The position numbers and the translations under genes were made by a program. The notes under the pieces are model-generated. The model saw only the letters and a program-made list of their open reading frames with translations, ran no database searches and was not told the DNA's origin. Shown here piece after piece: positions 12,279-22,965 of a DNA stretch of 64,000 nt (positions within the stretch are counted from its first letter, which is position 1; each line of letters starts with the position of its first letter). Source of the stretch: Cervus elaphus. Taxonomy: Eukaryota; Chordata; Mammalia; Artiodactyla; Cervidae. The stretch is taken from contig NC_057826.1 in assembly GCF_910594005.1 (NCBI RefSeq), positions 26,817,501 through 26,881,500 of the forward strand. The letters are read 5' to 3'.

Positions 12279-12283
12279 CTTAC
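12279..12283 (-). other. RHOJ: Splice donor of RHOJ exon 1
   Basis: The minus strand reads GCAG|GTAAG. The exon ends at 12284 after one base of the next codon (phase 1). This fits the family gene structure, where the exon breaks just after the 'DHYA' of switch I. Confidence 0.93.
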
Positions 12284-12461
12284 CTGCGTAGTGATCGAAC
12301 ACAGTGGGCACGTATTCCTCGGGGAAGGCGTCGTTGGCGTAGCTCATCAGCAGGCAGGTCTTGCCCACGGCGCCGTCCCCCACCACCACACACTTGAGCA
12401 TCTTTTTCTCCTCGTGGCCACCACAGCCGCAGCTGCTCTCATTTCCCTCCTGGCAGTTCAT
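12284..12461 (-). CDS. RHOJ: RHOJ (TCL) coding exon 1: Rho-family GTPase N-terminus, P-loop and switch I
   Basis: RHOJ is a Cdc42/TC10-like small GTPase of the plasma membrane and endosomes. It is enriched in endothelium, where it controls actin, focal adhesions and angiogenic behaviour. The 178 bp exon encodes the first 59 residues plus one base, of about 214 in the full protein. Visible features are an N-terminal extension typical of the TC10/TCL branch (residues 1-20, with Cys3, Cys11 and Cys13) and the first beta strand KCVVV. Next come the P-loop GDGAVGKT (residues 28-35; Gly30 and Thr35 correspond to Cdc42 Gly12 and Thr17) and the switch I segment ending YVPTVFDHYA (residues 50-59; Thr53 corresponds to Cdc42 Thr35). 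The start ATG (12459-12461) has A at -3. The frame stays open upstream without an ATG, so this methionine is the best start. The extension distinguishes it from CDC42, and the MNC start with the SSCGC-type segment favours RHOJ over RHOQ. The remaining exons are outside the window. Confidence 0.95.
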
Positions 12462-12640
12462 GCTCGCGGCTCCAGCTGCCGTTCCTGTGCTGTGGTTGTT
12501 GCTTCTCCCGCTTCTTCCAAAGCCCATGAAGCCCGCGGCAGGCTTGAGATCACTCTGCCTTACTTGGGGTGACTGGGATCCTGCGGACTCGTCCGAGGTG
12601 GCTGGCACATGCCCTCTCACTTACCATACTGATCGGGACA
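12462..12640 (-). promoter_or_regulatory. RHOJ: RHOJ 5'UTR and proximal promoter, CpG-enriched
   Basis: The exon and this segment (about 12260-12640) hold many CpG dinucleotides, whereas the surrounding tens of kilobases are almost free of them. This is consistent with a CpG-island promoter. No TATA box is visible at a sensible distance. The minus strand also carries a donor-like GTAAGT at 12619-12624, which could mark an upstream noncoding exon. The transcription start cannot be placed from sequence alone. Confidence 0.55.
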
Positions 12641-13955
12641 GGTAACGCACTGGGGAGAGTGATTAAAAGCATCTGTCCCTTTCCCCCATCAGTTCAAGTT
12701 AAGAAATCCTCATCTTCACTGAATTCTAGGGGTTTCCTGGGAGTCTAGAAATTTCAACAGCTGGAGGGGTTTACTCTGGTCCCCTGTTCTCCAAGCCTGA
12801 CTGAAGACACTGTGGAATTTTGCTAAATCTTCCCCATTTTCCACTTCACATCTAACATGGAGGGAAGCTGGGCTTTTTTAATGGAGTTTTTCCTTGCTTC
12901 CTCCAGCTTGCCGAGTGTCAGGAAATCATGGGTTTCCTGCTGCATTCCATATTAGGATCAGTGGGCTGGAGAAGGCTGCAACAATGGGAGCTCTGTGTGT
13001 GTGTGTTTGTATTTCTGGGGAACGCTGCCAGGACATGGAGTGGGAAAACACTAGGGGTCCCACTGCAGACTCAAGCTGTCAGACTTCCTGTTTCATCCAG
13101 GGCTGGGGAGCCTGTTTGCCTGTGGCTGGCTGGGAAGAGGCTGACGAAAGGATGAAAACCCCGGAGTACTGTCTGCCACAGAAACACAGGGAACCACACC
13201 AGCCGTTGGAGGATAATATATGACATCATTCCTCACTGAGTCACCAGTTAAAAGCTCTGCAAATTAAAACTGGACAGTTATTCACATACTTAAATGAGAA
13301 ACCGCAAGAAATTTGTCCTGGCAATAAAGAAGAAAACCTTCCAGAGTTTCATTGTTTCAAAGGGAAACGTTGTTGTAGATTGTTAGGTTTAAGATGTGTG
13401 ATCAGGTTTATAAACTGCCACATTTGAGCTCGACACTCGTACGTGTATTCCAGACACAAACATTTTTATGGTTGTAGCACATAAGAAATCAATCAGATGT
13501 GGGATGTTTGCATCTTATTAGCGAATAAACACACATGTCTTGGCTCACCCTTACTTTTGGAAATGAGAGTGTGTGGGACAGCTTTATTGGTTTGTTTCAG
13601 GTCTCCAAACGCTGCTTTTTCTTGAACAGTTCCATTTTTAATTTAGTCTTCTCCCCTTGGTCAGCCTGGTCCTCTTCAATTATAAAGGAGCCATTGGCAC
13701 CTAATTTATTTGTCTGTTGGGTCACTCAAAACGAAGCCCCTTTGAAGCACTGAGTGTGATTAATGTCCTCAGTCTTAGAAAAGAAGTGGAACTCTGCAAG
13801 TGTTTCTGACAAATGGGTCAAGTACGTTTTTGACACAGGAACTGTGTGTTTCTTTGAGATTTTTGAGAATTGGTTTTAAGAATTCAGATTATCCAATTGA
13901 TTTGAGGCTTTTTGTTTTTTGTTTTTTTTTTTGCAGGGGTAGGGTGAGAAGTCTG
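12641..13955. other. RHOJ upstream flank, no recognised repeat
   Basis: Repeat-poor sequence next to the promoter. An ETS-type core 'acttcctg' lies at 13083-13090. Endothelial promoters often use ETS factors, but one such core is expected by chance. Open frames here (up to 109 residues, 12894-13223) are not recognisable. Confidence 0.4.
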
Positions 13956-13959
13956 TTTT

Positions 13960-14160
13960 AATAAGTGGTTATAAAGAATTTTCCTGACAATGCAGGAGAT
14001 GCAAGAGATGTGATTTGATTCTTGGGTCAGGAAGATGCCCTGGAGTAGGAAATGGCAAACCACTATAGTATTCTTGCCTGGAAAATTCCCTGGATGGGGA
14101 GCCTGGTGAACTACAGCCCATGGGGTTGCGAAGAGTTGAACACAACTGAGCACATGTGCA
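13960..14160 (+). mobile_element. Bov-tA SINE, 5' truncated and diverged
   Basis: The plus orientation shows 'gaagatgccctggagtagga', then 'attcttgcctggaaaattcc', then 'cacaactgagcacatg'. The tRNA-derived head is missing or degraded. Confidence 0.88.
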
Positions 14161-14572
14161 CTCACTCATGCATCAATAATATATATATCCACATACATAT
14201 GCTACTGTATAATCAATATATTCTCATATTTCTTCTGTGTTGGATTGTAGTAACATTTCCCATAGTGTTTAGTGTCCCAATATTTCCTTTCTATAAGGAG
14301 ATGATGTTTTGGTTAGGTTGTTGTGTTTCTACCAAATTATATTGCTATAGCAACTCCCAATGCTCAATAGTTTAAAATAACATGTATTTCAATGAGGTAT
14401 CACTTCACACCTGTTAGAATGGCTATCATAAAAAGTTTACAAGCAACAAATGTTGGTAAGGAAGTGGAGAAAAAGGAACCTTTGTACAGTGTTGGTGGAA
14501 ATGTAAATTGGTGCTGCCACTATGAAAAACAGTATAGAGTTTCCTCAAAAATGTAAAGGTAGAGTTACCATG

Positions 14573-14783
14573 GTGGTGGGGCTTTAGTCGCTAAGTCATG
14601 TCTGACTCTTGCGACCCCATAGACTGTGGCCCACAGGCTCCTGTGTCTATAGGATTTTCCAGGCGAGAGTACTGCAGTGGGTTGCCATTTCCTTCTCCAG
14701 GGGATCTTCCTGACCCAGGGATTGAACCTGGGTCTCCTGCACTGCAGCAGTTTCTTTACTGACTGAGCTACCAGGGAAGCCCA
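14573..14783 (-). mobile_element. Bov-tA SINE nested in old L1, antisense
   Basis: Complete minus-strand Bov-tA from 'tagtcgctaagtcatgtctg' to 'gagctaccagggaagccc'. It splits the surrounding L1, so it is younger than that L1. Confidence 0.95.
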
Positions 14784-15039
14784 AAAAAGGTAAAAGAAAT
14801 ATGTATCTACCTTATTTAAAAAGTAATGCTGTTGTAAAAATGGCATCAATAGACTTTTTCAACACAGAGTTACCATATGATCTATCAATTCCGTTCTTTG
14901 GTATATATCTGGAAAAAATTAAAATACTAATTGGAAAAGATACATGTACCCCATTGTTCATAATAGTATTGTTTATAATAGTCAACATGTGGAAGCAAAC
15001 CAAGTTGTCCATGACCAGGTGATTGGATTAAGAAGATGT

Positions 15040-15044
15040 GTTTT

Positions 15045-15103
<59 letters not shown>

Positions 15104-15122
15104 GTATGTATATATATATAAT
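15040..15122. repeat. (TA)n microsatellite with TATG interruptions
   Basis: About 80 bp of alternating TA with regularly spaced 'tatgta' units. It is probably length-variable. Confidence 0.95.
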
Positions 15123-15309
15123 GGAATATTATTCAACCACAAAAAATGCAATTTGGCCATTTGCAGCAATGTAGGATGGACCTAGAGAATATTATGCTTA
15201 GTGAAATAAGTCAAAGAAAGATAAATATTGTGTGTCCACATATAGGTGGAATCTTCAAAAAATCAAATGATTGCATGTGTAGAACAGAAACCTTAAGTTT
15301 GTTTTCTGA

Positions 15310-15465
15310 TTTGTATCTTTGTTTCCAATTCCACATATAAGCAATATCATATGATATTTGTGTGGCTTACTTCACCTAGTATGATAATCTCTAGGTCTGC
15401 CCGCTTTGCTACAAATGGTATTATCTCATTCTTTTTATGCCTGAATAATAGCCTATTATACATTG
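15310..15465 (-). mobile_element. L1 3' segment in opposite orientation to its neighbour
   Basis: Reverse-complement L1 blocks: 'ccacatataagcaatatcat', 'tagtatgataatctctaggt' and 'ctcattctttttatgcctga'. It covers the same L1 region as 15121-15255 on the plus strand, so the two form an imperfect inverted repeat. Confidence 0.8.
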
Positions 15466-15590
15466 ACTCTTAAAGCTTCACTCTGGAAGTGACACTTCTA
15501 TTCATTCATTGGTCAAAGCAAGTCACATTCCCATGCTACCCAACATGAGGGTCAGAAGTATGATCCTACCATGTTCCAAGAAGGTGAGAA
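15466..15590. repeat. Possible fragment of an old LTR or DNA-transposon repeat
   Basis: The stretch 'ctctggaagtgacacttcta' followed by 'ggtcaaagcaagtcacattc' resembles the end of an old mammalian repeat. Related sequence may be present near 38705-38895. Tentative. Confidence 0.3.
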
Positions 15591-17289
15591 CTAAATGTTG
15601 ATGAACAGCTTGAAAAGTTGAGATAGTTTAAACAACCAGAGATCGGTTAGTTGAGGTTAGGTAAGAAGTGTGAAAGTTGAATTGTTTCATGTTTAGTGCC
15701 AATCTGAAACATTTGAAGGCACCTACAACTGCATGTGATTTATAATTTTATTTTCATTTAGTTTATGTGAAACATCTGGAATATGTAATAACATAAATTA
15801 CAATAGTAATAATACATTTACAAAATAATACATTACAAAATACAATTGTAATAATAAAATTACAATTGGCTCAAGTGTGAAGGCAGCAGCCAAACAAATC
15901 TGTGCAGGTAACGGAGTGATTGATAGTGTCAAGAACTCCATCCTGAAGACGAGTAAGGTCACTTTGAGCACCACGTGATGATATGTCTGGCAGAACTTTG
16001 AGAAGGTTCTGCCTTTGACCTTGAACCTGAGATCAGCAGTAAATGTGGCACGGAGTAAATACTCAATTCAGATATGGAGTTCTCAAACTCCATATGGCTG
16101 CTCAGCCTGTGTTCCTCCATTACAAATAAACCCTGGGAAAGAACAGGAAATCAAATTGGGTGAAATTTTGCTGTCTCTGTGTATAAACCTAAACACTGTG
16201 CCAGCAGACACAGATATTTAAGTCCAAGCTGATTTCCACGTGGGCTGCAGTTTAACAGACATTTAAGAGAGCTGAAGCAACCAATTTTGGGTCTTTTATC
16301 TTTAACTTGAAATCCAACCTGACAGATTGGATTACAGGCAAAGATGGATCATGTCAATGCTGTATTTCTCAAGTTAAACTTGTTTCATTGCTATTTAATG
16401 TTCCTCGACCACATCCCCTCCCTGGCCAAAGTGAATATTTATAGGGGAAAATGTTTATGACATCCTAGTAAAAATGGTCAAAAAAGTTAGAATTTTATTA
16501 ACCTGCTGATTATATGGATCATATTGTCCATGTGAGAATAAATCTTTTTAAACATTAAAAACTGATCTGAGTCAGAATATTAGAATATTAAAAAAATAAT
16601 TTTTGAGTAAATAAAAAAGTAATAAAAGTAAATAAAAAAAGTAAATTCAGGGTTGTTCTTATGGGTCCATGAGTCAATACAATTGTGACTACTTGTCTAG
16701 ATAGAGTGGTCAAGAATATACTTTAATTTCAAAAGTTTATATGTATGAGTTTAGAAGAAGTTTGAAGACCATTTGCTAAAATATTCCTTACCAGATGCCT
16801 GTACTTTAGGATCTTGGGCCATGTCAACAACTGAGTGGTGGTTTTGTAGCCATTAATTATCTGGTTTACCTCAAGCACCAAGTTACACAAACTTAACAGT
16901 ACATGGTGAAATCTTGCTGGGCGATATTTCCTGCTTTTTCCAAAAGACCTTAATTCCCTGACTTCCTCTTGTCCTGTGAGCTTTGGCTTCAGATGAGGTT
17001 TCCCAAATGCCAACAGAGTATTTTTGCATAAAATTCTGATTTCTCTGATTGATTCCAGTTTTAGTCTGACTTTAATAAAAGAGCCCAGGCTTTCTCCCTT
17101 GCCTTTTTTTTTCCTTTTTGTGTTTGAAACTAGAAATTATACAGGGAAATAATGCAGTTTGGTCAGATGCTCTGGTTCTGGACTAGCCTCTACATAGGAG
17201 ACTGTTAAGACTCCAGACTTAGGAATGTGGGATGTATTGTGGTTCCCATGATTCTGGCAAGCCCAGCCCAGCCATGAGTCACTCCCTTT
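15591..17289. other. Intergenic DNA, mostly unassigned
   Basis: Apparently single-copy sequence with AT-rich low-complexity patches (15780-15870 and 16555-16650). No coding frame is recognisable; those at 16015-16221 and 16729-17013 lack motifs. Confidence 0.45.
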
Positions 17290-17561
17290 CCAGAGAAAGC
17301 CTGTATGTGCCTGCGTGCTATGTCGCTTCAGTCACATCCAACTCTTTGTGACACCATGGACTGTAGTGACCCTGTGGACTGTAGTTTGTCAGGCTCCTCT
17401 GTCCATGGGGATTCTCCAGGCAAGAATACTATAGTGGGTTGCCATGTCCTTCTTCAGGGGATCTTCCCCATCCAGGGATCAAACCCACATCTCTTATGTC
17501 TCCTGCATTAGCAGGAGGATTCTTTACCACTAGCATCACCTGGGAAGCCCCAGAGAAAGCC
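17290..17561 (-). mobile_element. Bov-tA SINE, antisense, with target-site duplication
   Basis: The body 17302-17549 is a minus-strand Bov-tA, slightly longer than usual because of a local duplication of 'tggactgtag' near 17358-17384. It is flanked by a perfect 12 bp duplication 'ccagagaaagcc' at 17290-17301 and 17550-17561. Confidence 0.96.
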
Positions 17562-17832
17562 CTCTGTGGGGCTAATATGGAAGTCAGGCCTCCAGAGGTG
17601 GAGGGTATGGTGTGAGGTAGGAAGGCTGCATAGTTTTAGGGGATTTGACCCAAATCCCCGACTGGGACCAAACCTCAAGATGAATTGGAGAACTGCTAAA
17701 AGTTAACAGGCCATCTTGGGATAAGTATGGACTGGAACTGCTTCTCCCCAAGTCCAGAGCCACCAGGGACCCTTCTGGATTTGCGTTTTTCAATCTTTCA
17801 GGCTACCTGTACTCGGCCTCTGGACAGTGTCC

Positions 17833-17870
17833 ATGTCATATCATATCATATATCATATCATAATCATATG
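17833..17870. repeat. (CATAT)n-like simple repeat
   Basis: A run of 'catatcatat' units with small variations, about 38 bp. Confidence 0.8.
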
Positions 17871-18061
17871 TCAGCCACGTCTTTGTGGATATGATCTTTT
17901 TATAGTTCCAGAAATGGCTTTCATTTTTCTTGCTTAAAGGAATTTTCTCTCTTTTCCAAGTCTCTTAATTCTGATAGAAATAGATTACTTGCAGATCTAA
18001 GATAGGTGGAAACTTCTTTCTGTCTTAGGAAAGAAGAGGCCAGTTTGACCAGTAATGGTTG

Positions 18062-18062
<1 letters not shown>

Positions 18063-18093
<31 letters not shown>
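18063..18093. repeat. (TG)n microsatellite
   Basis: About 15 uninterrupted TG dinucleotides. The open frames through it on either strand are artefacts. Confidence 0.95.
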
Positions 18094-18095
<2 letters not shown>

Positions 18096-20370
18096 CTTCT
18101 GTGTTTCACTATTGCATACCTTAATTTTGAAAACAAAGCCTTGTTCCAGAAAGAGTCCAGTAGATGATCTAATGTTTTGGTCTCCCTCCATAGAAACTAA
18201 GAGGTTAGAGAACTTTGAAGTTCCCCCTATCCAGAAAATCCAGAGAAAGAGAACAGTTTAGAAAGAAATTTTACATTGATTCCTGATCTTACAGACTGGA
18301 AAGGTATATTTTGGAAGGGGGAGAAATTTGAGATTGAAGTGGTATTAGGTTGTTCATCCATCAGGGTCATGGAGCAGGAAATAGTTGCTGGAAATAGCCA
18401 TCTTAGAGTCTAACAAAGATCCTTGATGATTATTTCAACAGGTTAGTGACATGGGCCGAAGAAGCCTAAGGTCATTGGATTGGTCATTGTTTGAGTGAAC
18501 TAGCATCACAGTGTCACTGCCATAGGTTTAACTTCTGTGGGCTCTGGGGCCTTGTCCCTTCTGTTGCCTGCTTTGCATGTGGGGTCTGTTGGGAGAATGA
18601 GAAAGATTGGTGTACATTTTTTGTCTCTGTTAGAAAACTTGAAATTTGACCTCTGCTTAGGATGCATTATTGTTATATAAAAAATTAATATACATGGATT
18701 GAGGACTTGAAGTTCCTTTCAACAATAACAGGTGATATGGGATATATATAAGACATAATATGTACAAGATATATTATGTACGAGGGGGCATTTTGCTTGT
18801 GACTGGATTCAACTCAAAATGAGTCCTTCTGAGAGCCTGCAGGTTACCAGCCAACTCCTTGTGGTGAAACACTAAATGCAGAGGAAATGCAATTCTACAC
18901 TGTAGACTTAATGTATCTGTTTGTCTTTCTTGAACATCCATGTGCTAATTAGTTTGTGTGTAAAAATTATGTGTCAGAAAAAAGGAGACAAAAAGACTAC
19001 TAAGCATGAGATGCGATCACAGCTTGAGTCTCCGATTCAGAGCTTGTGCATGACAGGGCCTGAGAGGCAAGGTCCGAAAACCAGCTCCCAGTGGGATAAG
19101 TGGAAAGAGAGTTAGGGGAAAGAAAATACCTTCAAACTAGTCTATCAAAATTCCCAGGAGAGAGGAAAGAAGAGAAAGTCTTCTGTGATTATAATGCTAG
19201 CAACCCTGGGCACAGTACGGATGGAGTCATTACGTAGAAGGACACATGGTTTTCAGGTTGAGAGCCCTAGAAAATCAGTCTCCGACAGAAAGAGTTGTTA
19301 AGATGGAGAATTCTTGTGAAGTGAGATTCCAGACAATTTTATGCAATTTTCTTTTTTGGTTGTTCTTCTATTCACTCTTTATTGTGCTGATTTATTAAAA
19401 GCAGTGGGTATTTCAAAAATGTTAAATAGTGGTTTCTAGTGTGCATCTATTGTTTTTGACTATATTATACTTGGTAATTATTTTGTACTTTTCCTCACTT
19501 TTTGGAAAACTAAAAGAATTATAATTAATTTTGTGAGATGCATATCTCCTTTGGTCTGGAAGTCTAAAAGTAACTTCTTTTTACTTTAATATTGTATGAT
19601 AAAATCATATTATTTTCACTGATGATAATGGGAGAATTGACAATATATTCAATATTTAAAGTGGTTTTGTTTTTGTAAATTTCAGGTGTACTTTTTTATC
19701 TATCTTTATTTCACTTTTCCATATCAAAGAAAGATAATCCTTTAAAAATGCCCACACTGATGAAACATTCTTGTCTGATTCCAACACATAGCAAATTCCA
19801 AGTACCAAAAGATTTATTTCTGTTGGACTTTCATTTTTATTGTGTTTCAAAATCTTTCCAAATCTCAATCTCATTGAATCTGGAAGGAACTTTTTGTATT
19901 TATTAAATCCAACTTTCTAAACAATAAAGGAACTTTCTTTACAACATGGCTCACAGGCTGCATCCTTTTCGTGACTATTATTGTTCACTCTATAAAACAG
20001 CTACAGCTATTATTTACTATTTTAATAATTAAGGTGTGGTTGGCTCTGTAGTAGACATTTGTTGTTTTTTCCTATCTAAGTAAGATATCTTTCCTCGTTT
20101 GATGATAGCAATTTTCCTGCTGCTCTTTTTTATCCTCAGTACAAGCTGCTCATCTGGGGCTAACCCCATGTTCTGCTGCAGGAGTGGGCATATGGTCCAA
20201 GAATGGTGGATGAGAATTATCTTTAGAACTTCAGCTGTTTCTATCTGGAAAGAGGTGCTCTTCTTCCCTAAAACTTCTCTAGGGATCACATCAACTTTTT
20301 GTTGGGGCCATTATTTGCCACCAGATGTAAAGATCCTGCCTGATGCTGATAATGGTAAGGGCAATAAAGT
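18094..20370. other. Intergenic DNA, no recognised feature
   Basis: No gene or nameable repeat seen. The segment near 20080-20300 carries overlapping open frames on both strands but no recognisable protein motif. Confidence 0.4.
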
Positions 20371-20374
20371 AGTT

Positions 20375-20575
20375 TTTATTTTATAACTGTTTAATCCTCT
20401 CCTAAAACTTATGAGGTGAACATTATTATTATCTCCATTTCTATGATTAAAGAACTGAGGCTAAGTGAAATCAGATGATTTGTTAGTGTCAGACAGCTAA
20501 GAAGTAGTGGATCCAGGATTCTAAGTCTGGCAGCTTTCTTCTAGAGCTAAGATTTTAAACCATTATATTGATACT
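20375..20575 (-). mobile_element. MIR SINE, antisense
   Basis: Reverse MIR blocks: 'tattattatctccatttcta', 'gaactgaggctaagtgaaat' and 'tggatccaggattctaagtc', then the 'taaaccattatattgatact' end. Confidence 0.75.
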
Positions 20576-20819
20576 ACACAGAAACACAGCTGAAACATAG
20601 AGAGAAAAACAGATTCCAGGTCACACAATTTGAGTCCTTGGATCCAGCTATTCTTAACACAGCTCTGGATTTCCCTTTTGAATACGTCAGTGCATTCCCA
20701 TTTTGATGGAAAATAATTTGGGATGTATTTCTATTATTTGCACATGAAGGAGCCCTGGTTAATGCCTGAAAGATGGAGGGGCAGTCTCAGGTAAACTATG
20801 CTTTGCATGTGGTATTTAA

Positions 20820-20915
20820 GCATGGCTGATTCATGTCAATGTATGACAAAAACCACTACAATATTGTAAGTAATTAGCCTGCAACTAATAAAAATAAATG
20901 GGAAAAAAAAGACAA
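20820..20915 (+). mobile_element. Very short L1 3' end, ruminant type
   Basis: Only the last 90 bp or so of a recent ruminant L1: 'catggctgattcatgtcaat', 'ccactacaatattgtaagta' and 'ctaataaaaataaatgggaa' plus an A-rich tail. It matches the 3' ends at 26761-26855 (minus) and 36860-36947 (plus). Confidence 0.9.
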
Positions 20916-21044
20916 TGCATAAACAGAGGACTTGCTTAATAAGTCTATGCCTGCTTAACAAAAGTATGAAATGTTGGAGGAGCATTCCGGACACGTGATT
21001 ATAATGAGTTGATTTTCTGTTCAAACTTATGCTTTTGTTTTTAC

Positions 21045-21410
21045 ATGGTACTATAGACTGAATGTTTGTGTCCCCTCAAGATTTATATGTGGAAATCTTA
21101 TTCCCAATGTGATGGGGTTTGAAAGTAGGGTCTTGCAAGGTGGTTAGATCATGAGGATGAAGCCCTCATGAATGGGGTTAGTGCCCTTATTAGTGCTCTT
21201 TTATATGAGGGCTCCCTTGCCTCTCCTACCACTTGAGGACACAGCAAGGAGACGGCTGTCTATGGACCAGGAAGTGGGCTCCCACTAGACACCAAATCTA
21301 TTGGAACCTTGATCTTGGACTGCTAGCCTTCAGAACTATGAGAAATAAGTTTTTGTTGTTTACAACAGTCTAGTATTATGTTAAAGCAGCCCAAACAGAC
21401 TAAGACACGT
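21045..21410 (+). mobile_element. MaLR LTR (MLT1-type)
   Basis: Blocks in order: 'actgaatgtttgtgtcccct', 'ggttagatcatgaggatgaa', 'ccctcatgaatggggttagt', 'cttgatcttggactgctagc', and the 3' end 'gcccaaacagactaagacac'. This is a solo LTR of an old non-autonomous ERVL-related family. Confidence 0.8.
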
Positions 21411-21714
21411 GGTTAAGAACTAGATAAAAGTCACTTGAGCCCCTATTTGGGTAGACTATAAAAAAATCCTCAATAAATAATTAATTTTTGCTTTTTAAAT
21501 AAAAATAAACTAATCACATCTCTAGAACATAGTTATAAATATATAAAAAGATCTAGGGAACATAGTTGGACTCCAACTAACTTAAGCTAAAGCCATTTAT
21601 AGTTATGTAACTGAGATTTACTATTACTGGGTTTGACTAATCCAGGATTAATGTTGTCAGTAGGATCCATTCTTGGCCTCCTACTTCTGGGTTAGTTCCA
21701 TCCTCAAGCTGTTG

Positions 21715-22436
21715 ATGAACATGAAAGAGGAGAGTGAAAAATCTGACTTAAAACTCAACACTCAAAAAAAGAAGATCATGGCATCTGGGCCCATCACTTC
21801 ATGCAAATAGATGGGGGAAACAATGGAAACAGTGAGACTTTAGTTTCTTGGGCTCCAAAATCACTGCAGATGGTGACTGCAGCCACAAAATGAAAAGATA
21901 CTTTCTCCTTGGAAGCAAAGCTTTGACAAACCTAGACAGCATATTAAAAAGCAGAGACATTACTTTGCCAACAAAGGTTCATCTAGTCAAAGCTATGGTT
22001 TTTCCAAGTAGTCATGTACGGACATGAGAGCTGGACCATAAAGAAAGCTGAGTGCTGAAGAATTGATGCTTTTGAACTGTGGTGTTGGAGAAGGACTCCA
22101 AGTCCCTTGGACTGCAAGGAGATCCAACCAGTCCATCCTGAAGGAAATCAACCCTGAATATTCATTGGAAGGACTGATGGTGAAGCTGAAACTCCAATAC
22201 TTTGACCACCTGATGCGAAGAAAAGACTCTGTCTTAGAAAAGACTCTGATGCTGGGAAAGATTGAAGGCAGTAGGAGAAGGGGATGACAGAGGATGAGAT
22301 GCTTGGATGGCATCACTGACTCAACGGACATGAGCTTAAGCAAGGTCCAGGAGATGGTGAAGGACAGGGTAGCCTGGCGTGCTGCAGTCCATGGGGTCAC
22401 GAAGAGTCAGATACGACTGAGTGACTGAACAGCAAC
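21715..22436 (+). mobile_element. BovB LINE, 5' truncated
   Basis: It begins in the BovB region 'gaaagaggagagtgaaaaat' downstream of the YADD box and runs to the 3' end 'gtgactgaacagcaacag'. Many frame breaks. Confidence 0.95.
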
Positions 22437-22779
22437 AGGCTCTACAACATGGCGCCTGGCATCTCTCTGCCACTCCACAGACATGATGGAGGTAAGTTTC
22501 ACTTCCTCAGTCACCCAGCCTGTTAGGGAGGAGACTGTGTATCTTGGTATTTCCTTACAAATCCCTCTCTGACTTGGGTTAAGTGAGATATGCTGATGGA
22601 TTTAAGCCAATCAAGCTGCACAACTTGTGCCCATGGAATCACAGAGCTGAAAATGGAAAAGGGGAATGAGGGAGGAAACTCTAAATATTGATGTTAGGAA
22701 AAGAAGTGGAAAAAAAAAGGAATAATAATAATGAGTATAGCTGGTGGTAGCAGTAATAATTATGATGATAAAAATATGA

Positions 22780-22965
22780 CTGTGTGTTAGCATATATTAA
22801 CATGTATAATCCTTACCACAACTCTATGCTAAGGGTACCAAAACTTCTCACCTTATAGATAGGATTGCTAAAACACAGAGATTAAGTTCACATCCCTAGG
22901 AAGTAGCAGAGCCAGGATTCCCACAAGTGCTTTGGCTACAGGATGCTCTTGGCTGTGTTAAGAAT
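22780..22965 (-). mobile_element. MIR SINE, antisense
   Basis: Reverse MIR blocks: 'aacacagagattaagttcac', 'aagtagcagagccaggattc' and 'tggctacaggatgctcttgg'. Confidence 0.72.

Larger units (their letters stand above)
1..12283 (-). other. RHOJ: RHOJ intron 1 (5' portion; continues beyond the left edge)
   Basis: This is inferred from the consensus splice donor at 12279-12283 on the minus strand, directly after the first coding exon. No second coding exon is seen to the left: the next expected segment would encode the beta-strand region after switch I and the DTAGQ motif, and no frame here matches it. The intron is therefore at least 12.3 kb long. It is filled with interspersed repeats, listed separately, and otherwise unassigned DNA. 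Confidence 0.85.
14385..15300 (+). mobile_element. Old L1 3' segment (interrupted by a SINE and a TA tract)
   Basis: It begins with the L1 ORF2-end motif 'caatgaggtatcacttcaca', continues through 'gttggtggaaatgtaaattg' and, past the SINE, 'accatatgatctatcaattc' and 'atggaatattattcaaccac'. It is diverged, with no usable frame. A Bov-tA at 14573-14783 and a (TA)n at 15040-15122 interrupt it. Confidence 0.85.

Noticed and set aside
12243..12572. Long plus-strand open frames across the RHOJ exon (109, 94 and 67 residues)
   Set aside because: They are the antisense of RHOJ exon 1 and its 5'UTR. The GC-rich sequence keeps both strands open, and the minus strand has the conserved GTPase motifs and splice donor.
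12462..12620. N-terminal extension of RHOJ by 53 residues upstream of the chosen ATG
   Set aside because: The upstream part of the open frame has no ATG start (it begins at a GTG) and no relation to Rho proteins. The ATG at 12459-12461 gives the expected family N-terminus.
13083..13090. ETS-factor site as the driver of endothelial RHOJ expression
   Set aside because: A single 8-base core is expected by chance in this length of DNA, and there is no supporting cluster or conservation data.
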